The position numbers and the translations under genes were made by a program. A model generated the notes under the pieces. That model saw only the letters and a list, made by a program, of their open reading frames with translations, did no database searches and was not told the origin of the DNA. Source: an uncultured Bacteroidales bacterium (lineage in GTDB: Bacteria > Bacteroidota > Bacteroidia > Bacteroidales > Paludibacteraceae). Taken from it: a stretch of 46,722 nucleotides of DNA. Of the stretch, positions 26,486-33,450 are shown piece by piece. The DNA lies in the NCBI GenBank assembly GCA_902766045.1, contig CACXCA010000079.1, forward strand, positions 1-46,722, in the 5' to 3' direction. Each line of letters opens with the position of its first letter. Within the stretch, counting starts at the first letter, position 1.

Positions 26486-27118
26486 CTAGCCCTTCTTGTT
26501 CCGTTTTTTCCATTTGTTGAACAGAATTCGACGTTTCTTTCGTCGATTTAGTGATATCTCTTTGTAATAACTCACGCTTTTTCGATATCCTTGAAAATAT
26601 TCTCCATCCATATCGTAGAATTCGACTTCGTATCGCTTCTTAAGCATATAAATTCCGATAATGATAAAAGCAAGAGCAAAAGGAATGCACATAAGATAAG
26701 TCACTACTGTCTTCTCCGTACCCAGTTCTGCCAACACCCCATCCAAAGACAAAACGATCGGGATTGCAGCAGAGACGAGACCTATGAGTATGAAAATCAC
26801 TCCAGTAGAAATACCATAAGAGCAATTCGACAGATATTCTTCTTCCAATGCCTTCTTCATTCTAGAACGTAAAAATTTCACCCCTACGAAAATGAATGCC
26901 GCAGTAGCCAGTCCCCAAAATGTCAATAGCAATATAACAATTCCTGGACGATAGGCTCTTTTTGTCACACCTTCCACGGTCTCATTCATATAGAAAAAAT
27001 CATCACTACCTACTCCATTGTAGATAACAATAGCCATTGCAACGAGCGATACCAATCCTAAGATTGAGAAAACTATCCCCATCACAAAAGGATTCGTCAC
27101 TATCACTTGTGTTTTCAT
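26486..27118 (-). CDS. Four-helix membrane protein, unknown, 210 aa
   Basis: Unrecognised family. Four hydrophobic segments at about residues 9-36, 58-83, 103-126 and 141-160 indicate an integral inner-membrane protein. The last about 45 residues are cytoplasmic and very basic, ending RRKKRRILFNKWKKRNKKG, which suggests contact with nucleic acid or acidic lipid, although this is speculative. It begins 52 bases after the TfoX-N gene and shares its strand, so the TfoX-N gene, this gene and possibly EFR1 form one transcript. No promoter box is apparent in the short gap. Confidence 0.7.
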   Translation of the reverse strand: MKTQVIVTNPFVMGIVFSILGLVSLVAMAIVIYNGVGSDDFFYMNETVEGVTKRAYRPGIVILLLTFWGLATAAFIFVGVKFLRSRMKKALEEEYLSNCSYGISTGVIFILIGLVSAAIPIVLSLDGVLAELGTEKTVVTYLMCIPFALAFIIIGIYMLKKRYEVEFYDMDGEYFQGYRKSVSYYKEISLNRRKKRRILFNKWKKRNKKG

Positions 27119-27170
27119 ATACTCATCTATTAGATTACATTAACCCAAACATTTTCATTCCAACCCATTG

Positions 27171-27491
27171 TTATGCTTTCTTCTTTTTCTTCAACTCTGG
27201 CAGTTCGTCATACATGGACGTAATCAGCTCTGCAAGAAAATCACGATTATCAACGTTATCTACCAAAAGCATCTCCTTAGCCCCTTCGTAAGGCAACTGC
27301 ATAGGAGCCTCCGGCATCTTTTCTCGTGCTGATTTCACCGGTTTCACCAAGAACCGATTATCATATATTCCTCCGATAACTTTATCACGATAATAAAGAA
27401 TGTATTCGCCCATCATTTGTCGGGAAGTGATTTCTGGTAGTCCCGAGAGCTGCTCAAGAATAAATTCTGCGTAAGATTTTGAAGTTGGCAT
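27171..27491 (-). CDS. TfoX/Sxy N-terminal domain protein
   Basis: A 106-aa single-domain protein with the TfoX-N pattern: YAEFILEQLSGLPEITSRQMMGEYILYYRDKVIGGIYDNRFLVKPV, then AREKMPEAPMQLPYEGAKEMLLV. The C-terminus is Lys-rich. TfoX/Sxy regulates competence in gamma-proteobacteria, but stand-alone N-domain proteins are widespread in Bacteroidota with no defined function. The gene is 33 bases downstream of the EFR1 ferredoxin gene on the same strand. The DprA-like gene 3.5 kb away is an intriguing but weak competence link. Confidence 0.88.
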   Translation of the reverse strand: MPTSKSYAEFILEQLSGLPEITSRQMMGEYILYYRDKVIGGIYDNRFLVKPVKSAREKMPEAPMQLPYEGAKEMLLVDNVDNRDFLAELITSMYDELPELKKKKKA

Positions 27492-27524
27492 ATCTTTCTA
27501 TTATTATTAATCTAAATTGTAAAA

Positions 27525-28283
27525 TCACCTTCGTATCAAATCGTGCATCTCAATAGATGGATGATGATATTGTCGTTCGGCTAACGTAGTTTTCCCTGCC
27601 ACCTCGACAGCCTGATGCGGACAAAAATGAACACAAGACAAACACATGGTACACCGGTCGCCGATACAAGCTTTTCCTGTGCTAAGATGGATATTTGTCT
27701 GCGGACAAACTTTTGTACAGATCTGACATCCCACACACTTATCCGGATTCACCACTGGCAACGTAAACCGATACACCTTCCGAGAAACTGCTGAAGTATT
27801 CAGAAGCCAGCCAAACGGGTCGAAGCCACTAAAATGCAATCGTTGTTTCTCATTAAGTATCTCACTGGCTATCAAATCAATGCGAGAAGCATACTTATCA
27901 AATTTCCATGCTTGTGCATTAGGATTACGTCCAAACGCAAGTGCACTGCTATCGGGAACACGAATTTTATGAGAATAAGAAACTTGTATATCTTTCTGTT
28001 TAAGTAATTTACGAACAGACCATATCGCATTGTTAGTCAAAGCGCCGCAAGTGATGACGATGAATGTATAGGCCTTTTTCGGCAATGTCAGTTGTGCCAC
28101 GAGTTGTTTCACAGCCATTGGTGCGTCCAACCAGTAAGTGGGATAAACCAATCCAATACGTTTTTCATCCAGCAGATCAGCATCAAGTGCATCATAGAGC
28201 GACATTGTTCGCTCATCCAGTTTCTCTGCCAACTGACGTGCTATGGCAAGACTATTACCCGAACCTGAAAAGTAAAGTATCAT
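27525..28283 (-). CDS. EFR1-family ferredoxin (flavodoxin-ferredoxin fusion)
   Basis: A 252-aa redox protein. The N-terminal flavodoxin-like domain starts MILYFSGSGNSLAIARQLAEKL with the FMN phosphate loop SGSGNS. The C-terminal part (about 180-235) holds two 4Fe-4S clusters, CVGCQICTKVCP and CTMCLSCVHFCP. Its architecture is typical of the EFR1 group in anaerobes. The partner enzyme is unknown. Two possible -7 boxes lie 80-130 bases upstream. It is the likely lead gene of a unit with TfoX-N and the 210-aa membrane protein. Confidence 0.92.
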   Translation of the reverse strand: MILYFSGSGNSLAIARQLAEKLDERTMSLYDALDADLLDEKRIGLVYPTYWLDAPMAVKQLVAQLTLPKKAYTFIVITCGALTNNAIWSVRKLLKQKDIQVSYSHKIRVPDSSALAFGRNPNAQAWKFDKYASRIDLIASEILNEKQRLHFSGFDPFGWLLNTSAVSRKVYRFTLPVVNPDKCVGCQICTKVCPQTNIHLSTGKACIGDRCTMCLSCVHFCPHQAVEVAGKTTLAERQYHHPSIEMHDLIRR

Positions 28284-28363
28284 AAGAAATAAAACGACTG
28301 ATTCTTTATAATGATCTAATCACATGGGAAACCGAGGATAAGGAGCAAAACTTTGTATTGTGA

Positions 28364-28412
28364 CAAATCTACTACTCCACCCTTCTTGTTTAAATCTTTA
28401 AATTCAAATATA
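28364..28412 (-). promoter_or_regulatory. Two candidate -7 boxes upstream of EFR1 gene
   Basis: Minus-strand TAGATTTG (28364-28371) and TATATTTG (28405-28412) both match TAnnTTTG. They predict starts near 28357 and 28398 and leaders of about 75 or 115 bases. I cannot tell which is used. Confidence 0.45.
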
Positions 28413-28490
28413 GTTTCCATCTGTTTTTATTTTGATGTAAATATAATGATTTTCTGCTAAGAGAAACGCATTTTATTCTTTTTTTGAGAA

Positions 28491-29642
28491 TCATTTAATT
28501 TGAATATTCGACACAATGACCGACACCCCTCCTAACGTGCGCAGTTCTTGCCCTATCCTACTCGCATTTCTCTGATATTCAGTGTTGTTGATAATCTGTA
28601 AAGCCACACGTTTAATCTCCTCCGAGGTGAAATCGGCGACGGACAACTCCTCGCCTGCTCCCACCTTCACGACACTCTGTGCATTGTACTTCCGCTCGAA
28701 CACCTTACCTGCGCAAACGAGGAGCGGAACGCCATAGAGCAGTCCGTCCGCAATGCTGTTTTGCCCTCCGTGGTTGATGAACAGCACAGACTCCGGCAGG
28801 TATGCGTCGAAGTTGAAGAACGGTGCGATATGTATGTTGTTGAAGGATTGCTCCTTTAACCCTTGTCCTGCGATATAGACTTGGTATTCAGTGTTTTCGA
28901 ATGCGCGGGAGACCTCCTTCACCATCTTGCGTTGTGAGATGGTTCCATTGCCCATGTAAACGAGTACCTTGTCGCGAACGGCAGATGCAGCCGTGACATT
29001 GCTCTTGAACGTGCCGCAGAACGAGACCTTCGGGTCCTGCATCGGCTCCAACTCCTTGCAGCTCGGTATGAATTTCTTCTCCGCGAAATCAAACAGTTCG
29101 AGACATGAGGTTAATGGTGGCAAGCCATATTCACGAAGCAGTTTGTTTAAGCCCTTAGCATATTTCGGGTTATGACTGTATTTGTGTTGTGTCGGGTAAC
29201 TGGCGGAAATATACAAGGTCACCTTCTCCAGCTTTGCCGCCAGCATGGCAGAGATGTTGAACTCAGAATAGACGATGTCAGGCTGAAATGCCTTGATGGC
29301 TTTTCTGATATCCTCCACACTCTGCTTGAGGTAGGCGTAGTCGGTGTTCCCCGTCAGGTGGAGCACCTCATCGAAGCTATCGACGCTCCTGAAACGGTTT
29401 ACGCCTAACTTTTGGACAATAGGGAATATATGTGTGCCGACGAACGAGGGCATACCCATAGGCGAAGGCACTGTCAGGTGATAATTCTCGATGTCTTCAA
29501 TCGGCTTATAGTTAACATCTTGTGCTTGGCAGGTAGCAACCACCAGACCCTCTTTCTGCATTTCTCTTGCGATGCACCGAGTTCGATATGATGGACCAGC
29601 CGTCGGTGCCATGGCTGCCATTGGAACGATTAATACTCTCAT
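28491..29642 (-). CDS. GT1-type glycosyltransferase
   Basis: A 383-aa GT-B glycosyltransferase of the UDP-glucuronosyl/macrolide transferase type. The N-terminus reads LIVPMAAMAPTAGPSYRTRCIAREM with the acceptor-side glycine/proline loop. The C-terminal donor site has VLVYMGNGTISQR and LFINHGGQNSIADGLLYGVPLLVCAG, which is the GT1 signature (HGGxxS, GVP). The acceptor could be a lipid or a small hydrophobic compound. Its ATG overlaps the stop of the DUF3781 gene (ATGA), so the pair is coupled. It is GC-richer than the AT-rich DNA around 30 kb, suggesting acquisition. Confidence 0.87.
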   Translation of the reverse strand: MRVLIVPMAAMAPTAGPSYRTRCIAREMQKEGLVVATCQAQDVNYKPIEDIENYHLTVPSPMGMPSFVGTHIFPIVQKLGVNRFRSVDSFDEVLHLTGNTDYAYLKQSVEDIRKAIKAFQPDIVYSEFNISAMLAAKLEKVTLYISASYPTQHKYSHNPKYAKGLNKLLREYGLPPLTSCLELFDFAEKKFIPSCKELEPMQDPKVSFCGTFKSNVTAASAVRDKVLVYMGNGTISQRKMVKEVSRAFENTEYQVYIAGQGLKEQSFNNIHIAPFFNFDAYLPESVLFINHGGQNSIADGLLYGVPLLVCAGKVFERKYNAQSVVKVGAGEELSVADFTSEEIKRVALQIINNTEYQRNASRIGQELRTLGGVSVIVSNIQIK

Positions 29643-29914
29643 ATCTGTTTGTTTATGTGAGCCGTTATGATGGTGAAACTGAACGAGTTGACCGTAATGA
29701 TGATATCATCTATTTTGCAATAGTAGTTCTTCCCTTGCTTGGTGATTTCACAATTCGGGGAAGCGATTTTCTCCTTGCAATAGGTCACCACATCCCCCTC
29801 CGACAAGCGTAGATTTCTCTTTATCCTCTCAACACCCATGGGGGTGGTGTGGATCTGCGAGAGGGATTGAAGGAGGGTTTGGCGAGGTGAATGAGATGAG
29901 TCTAAATCCATCAT
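29639..29914 (-). CDS. DUF3781 family protein
   Basis: A 91-aa protein with the DUF3781 pattern: IHTTPMGVERIKRNLRL near residue 21, VVTYCKEKI, and GKNYYCKIDDIIITVNSFSFTIITAH near the C-terminus. Function is unknown for the family. It overlaps the start of the glycosyltransferase gene by four bases and is preceded by a strong -7 box (29940-29947), giving a short leader. The coupling suggests the two act together, but nothing in the sequence shows how. Confidence 0.85.
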   Translation of the reverse strand: MMDLDSSHSPRQTLLQSLSQIHTTPMGVERIKRNLRLSEGDVVTYCKEKIASPNCEITKQGKNYYCKIDDIIITVNSFSFTIITAHINKQI

Positions 29915-29939
29915 ATTGGGTGATTAAATGTTCATGTAA

Positions 29940-29947
29940 CAAAGATA
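29940..29947 (-). promoter_or_regulatory. Promoter -7 box of DUF3781-glycosyltransferase pair
   Basis: TATCTTTG on the minus strand; predicted start near 29933, 19 bases before the first ATG at 29914. Confidence 0.7.
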
Positions 29948-30050
29948 TAAAATATTATGGGAATGGTTGAAAGCCTAACGTAAATAGTATTTTTCTTTCG
30001 AAATGATTTTAATTTAACATAAAATTCAGTCATATTGCCGTAAAATAATA

Positions 30051-30058
30051 TATATTTG
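30051..30058 (+). promoter_or_regulatory. Promoter -7 box of toxin-antitoxin pair
   Basis: TATATTTG matches TAnnTTTG, 24 bases before the antitoxin ATG. It is embedded in AT-rich DNA, where autoregulatory operators would be expected. Confidence 0.65.
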
Positions 30059-30082
30059 CATTAAATAATAAAACGAAATATT

Positions 30083-30397
30083 ATGGCACAAGTATCTATG
30101 ACCATCCGTCTAGACTCGGAGTTGAAAGCAAAATTTGACGAACTTTGTGCGCAATTTGGCATGAGCGCCAATACTGCGATGAACATCTTCGCCAATGCTG
30201 TTGTACGTAAGCGCAAGATACCATTTGAGGTGGAAGCTGCGCCAATAGAGGAAACACGTAGCAAAGGTTGGGAAGCGTTTTGGAAACTACGGGAGGAAGC
30301 TCAAAAACAAGGTCTTCCTGAAATGACGCTTGATGAGATTAACGAAGAGATTCGATTGACTCGATTGGGAAAGAATGCAAAAACAGTTGCTCCATGA
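30083..30397 (+). CDS. RelB/DinJ-family antitoxin
   Basis: A 104-aa antitoxin. Residues about 4-50 form the ribbon-helix-helix DNA-binding domain (VSMTIRLDSELKAKFDELCAQFGMSANTAMNIFANAVVRKRKIPF), the hallmark of RelB/DinJ proteins. The C-terminal half, with EEINEEIRLTRLGK-like character, should wrap and inhibit the toxin. The stop overlaps the toxin start (ATGA), a typical antitoxin-toxin arrangement. The operon is likely self-repressed through the N-terminal domain. The toxin partner is a PIN nuclease and not the RelE/YafQ fold usually paired with this antitoxin family. Confidence 0.9.
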   Translation: MAQVSMTIRLDSELKAKFDELCAQFGMSANTAMNIFANAVVRKRKIPFEVEAAPIEETRSKGWEAFWKLREEAQKQGLPEMTLDEINEEIRLTRLGKNAKTVAP

Positions 30398-30807
30398 TAC
30401 ATGCTGTGATTGATACAAATGTGATTGTTTCTGCGTTGCTCACTCATAACGCACAATCGGCAACCATTAAAGTGATTGAGGCAATCGAAAAAGGTTGGAT
30501 TATTCCTCTCTATAACGACGAGATTCTTGAGGAGTATATTGATGTTTTAAGTCGTTCTAAATTCAATTTTTCGAAGGATTTAGTCAAGCAACTCATCGGA
30601 CTGTTTTACGAACAAGGTGTTAGAGCAGAGCGTGTTTGCAGTAATGAATTCTTCCCCGACGCAAAGGATGTGGTTTTCTACGAGGTGGCTATATCGAAAG
30701 ACGATGCTTATCTTGTAACGGGTAATATCAAACATTTTCCCAAGAAGCCGATTGTTGTCACTCCTGCTGAGATGTTGGAGATACTGATGATGGATAAAGG
30801 AAAATAG
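30394..30807 (+). CDS. PIN-domain toxin (putative TA toxin component)
   Basis: A 137-aa PIN nuclease of the COG1569 type. Acidic metal-binding residues appear in order: D7 in AVIDTNVIVSALL, Glu in NDEILEEYIDVL (about 45), Asp in FFPDAKDVVFYEVAI (about 95), and Asp in SKDDAYLVTGNIKHFP (about 107). The toxin would cut RNA, as in VapC. It overlaps the RelB/DinJ-type antitoxin by four bases. The end lies 18 bases from the convergent agmatine-deiminase-like gene. Confidence 0.9.
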   Translation: MIHAVIDTNVIVSALLTHNAQSATIKVIEAIEKGWIIPLYNDEILEEYIDVLSRSKFNFSKDLVKQLIGLFYEQGVRAERVCSNEFFPDAKDVVFYEVAISKDDAYLVTGNIKHFPKKPIVVTPAEMLEILMMDKGK

Positions 30808-30825
30808 TTCGGCACAAAAATAAAC

Positions 30826-31656
30826 CTACCCCTTCACATTCCACGATATGCAGTTGAGCGCACCTCCTTTTCGGACAGCTTCCAATGCCTGTACACCCAT
30901 CACTTCGCATTGCGGCAATGCATTGGCTATCTGTTGCAATGCTTGTTCGTCTTCGGGAATGCCTAATTGAGGAACAAGTATCAGATTGCTAATCTGCAGA
31001 AAATTGATGTACGCCCAGCTGCGTCTGTGCTTACGTTTCACATTGTATTCCAGATGAATGACCTCAAAATGTTTGTCCAAAATCCTTGTAAACTTACGGG
31101 CCATGTCAGCGTCGGAATCCGCATAGTTGGTCATTAGTACACGATTGCCTCCCGCATAGTGGATAATGCCATCGCTGTGCCCGTATGTCTCAACCTTATC
31201 CCATGGCAAGAAAACTATGTCGCAAAGGAAAGCCTCTTCGAGTAATCGTCTAACTTCATCTCTCGATTTATCCCTGTTCTCAAAAAAGACCTTCTCTGTC
31301 ATCACGATTTTGTCGCCACACTTCACCACATTGCCTCCATCAACCACCAAGTCTAAGGTTACCGCTTCAACCTGTCGCAGACAATCCACCTCTCCTATCT
31401 GCGTCACATCCGTAATCGTTCGCTTTAGATGAGGCTTTTGCAAGTAGTTTGGGTTGTATTTATAAAACACGAACCGCTTCTCATTTGTTTGAATAGGCAT
31501 GTAGTCGCGGCACCAGATGTCCCGTGTGTTGGGCAAGAGGTGATACTCCACTTGCTTCTCCCGCAGGATAGTGTCAAGGCTTTGATAGAGCGTAGGGCAC
31601 TTCTTGAGGAGAAGATTGGAGAAGTATGCGGTGGTGGTTTGGGGGGCGGTGATCAT
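30826..31656 (-). CDS. Agmatine deiminase family (guanidino-modifying) enzyme, short form
   Basis: A 276-aa member of the agmatine/peptidylarginine deiminase family. The features seen are TRDIWCRDYMP (substrate Asp region, about 44-54), LVVDGGNVVKCGDKIVMTEKVF, the His motif VETYGHSDGIIHYAGGNRVLM, and the C-terminal nucleophile in GGALNCISW (Cys269; usually GGxxHC). Typical agmatine deiminases have about 340-370 residues, so this form is about 80 shorter, missing part of the N-terminal repeat. The Asn in place of His before the Cys may alter specificity. The gene upstream on the same strand is 10 bases away. Confidence 0.85.
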   Translation of the reverse strand: MITAPQTTTAYFSNLLLKKCPTLYQSLDTILREKQVEYHLLPNTRDIWCRDYMPIQTNEKRFVFYKYNPNYLQKPHLKRTITDVTQIGEVDCLRQVEAVTLDLVVDGGNVVKCGDKIVMTEKVFFENRDKSRDEVRRLLEEAFLCDIVFLPWDKVETYGHSDGIIHYAGGNRVLMTNYADSDADMARKFTRILDKHFEVIHLEYNVKRKHRRSWAYINFLQISNLILVPQLGIPEDEQALQQIANALPQCEVMGVQALEAVRKGGALNCISWNVKG

Positions 31657-31666
31657 AAGATAATTT

Positions 31667-32350
31667 TTATTTGCATTTCTCTTTTATCACTGTTGGTATA
31701 TACCCTAGTTTCTCTTTTGCATAGACTTTTGCCTCTTCTTTAGAAACCTCTCCCGATTTTATTTTTTCTAAAAGGAAATCGACAATCATTCGTTCTTTAG
31801 CAGGGTATTTACTTCCCTTATAGTATTCATCGCATAGTACAGCTCTTAACTTATAACTAATGTAATCTTTTGCATTTTCGCCAAGATTGATTCTCTCTGA
31901 AAATAAGACATTATCAAGTTTATTGTCAGATATTAAATCCACCTTCGCTTTTTCTATGTCCGCTGGTTCTAGTCCGCTAATTTCTATAATCTTCTTCAAT
32001 ACTTTATTGGGTCCGATAACAAGTTCCCCACCATTAATTACTGCACTTCTTATCAAATATGAATAAAAAATGTTCTCTTCATCACTGAGTACAAAATCTA
32101 ATCCAGGACGATTTCCCCCTTTATATGGATCTGTTTGTTTTAATCCCCATCTATGTACATAAAAATGATTCTTGTTTTTCTGTTGTAATTCATTCCCATG
32201 AACAGATTTGTCTGTAAAACCTTCTTTTTCATTGTAATAATACACTTCTATCTCTTTTGGTAAGATAGTTACACCCTTTAATACTAATTTCTTCCCAGTA
32301 AGAAATTCTTTTGCTTCATTCTGAAGTCGATCAACTATTTTTTTAGTCAT
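31667..32350 (-). CDS. Hypothetical soluble protein, 227 aa
   Basis: I do not recognise this protein. It is Lys/Glu-rich and soluble, with conserved-looking blocks NHFYVHRWGLKQTDPYKGG, NRPGLDFVLSDEENIFYSYLIRSAVI and LVIGPNKVLKKIIEISGL. The segments around RPGLDFVLS and YSYLIRSAVI faintly recall DNA-glycosylase-like folds, but I would not assign them. The start at 32350 (MTKKIVDRL) is preferred to the longer reading from 32425, whose first 25 residues look like untranslated DNA. It lies 10 bases upstream of the deiminase gene, so the two may be cotranscribed. Confidence 0.65.
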   Translation of the reverse strand: MTKKIVDRLQNEAKEFLTGKKLVLKGVTILPKEIEVYYYNEKEGFTDKSVHGNELQQKNKNHFYVHRWGLKQTDPYKGGNRPGLDFVLSDEENIFYSYLIRSAVINGGELVIGPNKVLKKIIEISGLEPADIEKAKVDLISDNKLDNVLFSERINLGENAKDYISYKLRAVLCDEYYKGSKYPAKERMIVDFLLEKIKSGEVSKEEAKVYAKEKLGYIPTVIKEKCK

Positions 32351-32633
32351 AATCATATATTTTAAATATTTATAATAGTGATTTCCATTGTGTAAAAACA
32401 ACTTTCGAGTGCAAAAATGTACCATCCATTCGACAAAACCAAAAATTTCCCGTTAAAACTTTTTGAATAGTTATTATATTGATTTATAATATTTTATATA
32501 TAATTTTTAAATAGAATTTTATTCTAAATGCAAGACTTTTTCCATCCTATTTTTTTGCGTTGAAAGGAAGAAACAGTGGAAAAAACTTTTTTCACCTTCC
32601 TAAAAATTATGCACTTTTTTTCACCCTATTTCT

Positions 32634-32641
32634 TAATTTTG
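32634..32641 (+). promoter_or_regulatory. Promoter -7 box of HEAT-repeat gene
   Basis: TAATTTTG matches TAnnTTTG. The predicted start near 32648 lies downstream of a longer in-frame start at 32560, which decides for the ATG at 32677. Confidence 0.6.
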
Positions 32642-32676
32642 TTGAACCAAATTGTAGAAGAGAGATAACTCAAGTT

Positions 32677-33309
32677 ATGACCCCCACAAACACCCCAAAT
32701 AACTCCTCCGAAAAGACCTTGTACAGCAAACTGACAGCCCTGACCAAGGACAAAACCGTTTGGCAGGAAAGCATCCCCTATGTCGGTTCACTGCTTGAAA
32801 ACCAATCGCCGAAGATTACTGCCAAGGCACTCTGGCTCTTGGGGGAGATGGGACTGCAATATCCGGAGACAATTGCGCCATACGTCGGCAAGATCGCTTC
32901 GTTCATGGATTCACCCAATGAGCTCTTTCGTGAACGGGCACTGAATGCGTTGGGCAGAATCGGACGGGCTCGCTTTGAACTCGTACAGCCCCATTGGGAA
33001 AAGATGTTTAGTCTAGCTTCGGATAGTGTCCCTCAAGTCCGCCTGAGTTTCATCTGGGCGTCGGAGAATATTGCCACCAATACGCCGGACCCGTACGAGA
33101 CACACATGCCCCTGTTCGCCAACTTGTTGAACGACAACGATGACAAGGTGCGAATGGAGGCTCCAGAGATGTTTCGTGTGATAGGCAAACGTCGCCCGAT
33201 GATGGTCAAACCCTATCTGGAACGCTTGCGATGGCTGGCTGAAAACGATGCGAATCCTATCGTACGGATTCATAGTGCGGGGGCGGTTCGGGTTGTAAAA
33301 CAAGGGTGA
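32677..33309 (+). CDS. HEAT-repeat protein, 210 aa
   Basis: The protein is built of helical HEAT-like repeats, for example SPKITAKALWLLGEMGLQYP, NELFRERALNALGRIGRAR, VPQVRLSFIWASENIAT, DKVRMEAPEMFRVIGKRRP and NPIVRIHSAGAVRVV. No catalytic motif is seen, so it is probably a protein- or nucleic-acid-binding scaffold. The start at 32677 fits the -7 box at 32634; an upstream extension to 32560 would precede transcription. GC content is higher than in the surrounding gaps. The 3' end lies 9 bases from the first 90-bp repeat. Confidence 0.75.
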   Translation: MTPTNTPNNSSEKTLYSKLTALTKDKTVWQESIPYVGSLLENQSPKITAKALWLLGEMGLQYPETIAPYVGKIASFMDSPNELFRERALNALGRIGRARFELVQPHWEKMFSLASDSVPQVRLSFIWASENIATNTPDPYETHMPLFANLLNDNDDKVRMEAPEMFRVIGKRRPMMVKPYLERLRWLAENDANPIVRIHSAGAVRVVKQG

Positions 33310-33317
33310 TTATAAAA

Positions 33318-33407
33318 ATTATTACCCATCCACAACTCACTATTTTTTCGAGTTATGGCAACTTATAAAAATTATTATCCGTCCACAACTCGATATTTTT
33401 TCGAGTT
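33318..33407. repeat. 90-bp direct repeat, left copy (two 53-bp palindromic units)
   Basis: The copy at 33318-33407 matches 34919-35008 over 90 positions with one mismatch (33340 C versus 34941 A), an offset of 1601 bases. Each copy contains two units at a 53-base period, with cores at 33330 and 33383 (CCACAACTC) facing GAGTTATGG or GAGTTGTGG. The two copies bracket the ATPase gene at 33451-34878. Confidence 0.85.
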
Positions 33408-33415
33408 GTGGACGG
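33379..33415. terminator. Perfect 15-bp hairpin, possible bidirectional terminator
   Basis: Arms CCGTCCACAACTCGA (33379-33393) and its exact complement (33401-33415) flank a 7-base T-rich loop. It lies between the convergent HEAT and ATPase genes. It is the version of the 53-bp unit with a fully matched stem; T-tracts after the stem are poor, so termination is plausible but unproven. Confidence 0.5.
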
Positions 33416-33450
33416 TCTATTTGTTATCAATATTTAACTCATCAACCCTA

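Noticed and set aside
31667-32350. 3-methyladenine DNA glycosylase assignment
   Set aside because: The resemblance is limited to short segments and lacks the family catalytic pattern; I left it as hypothetical.
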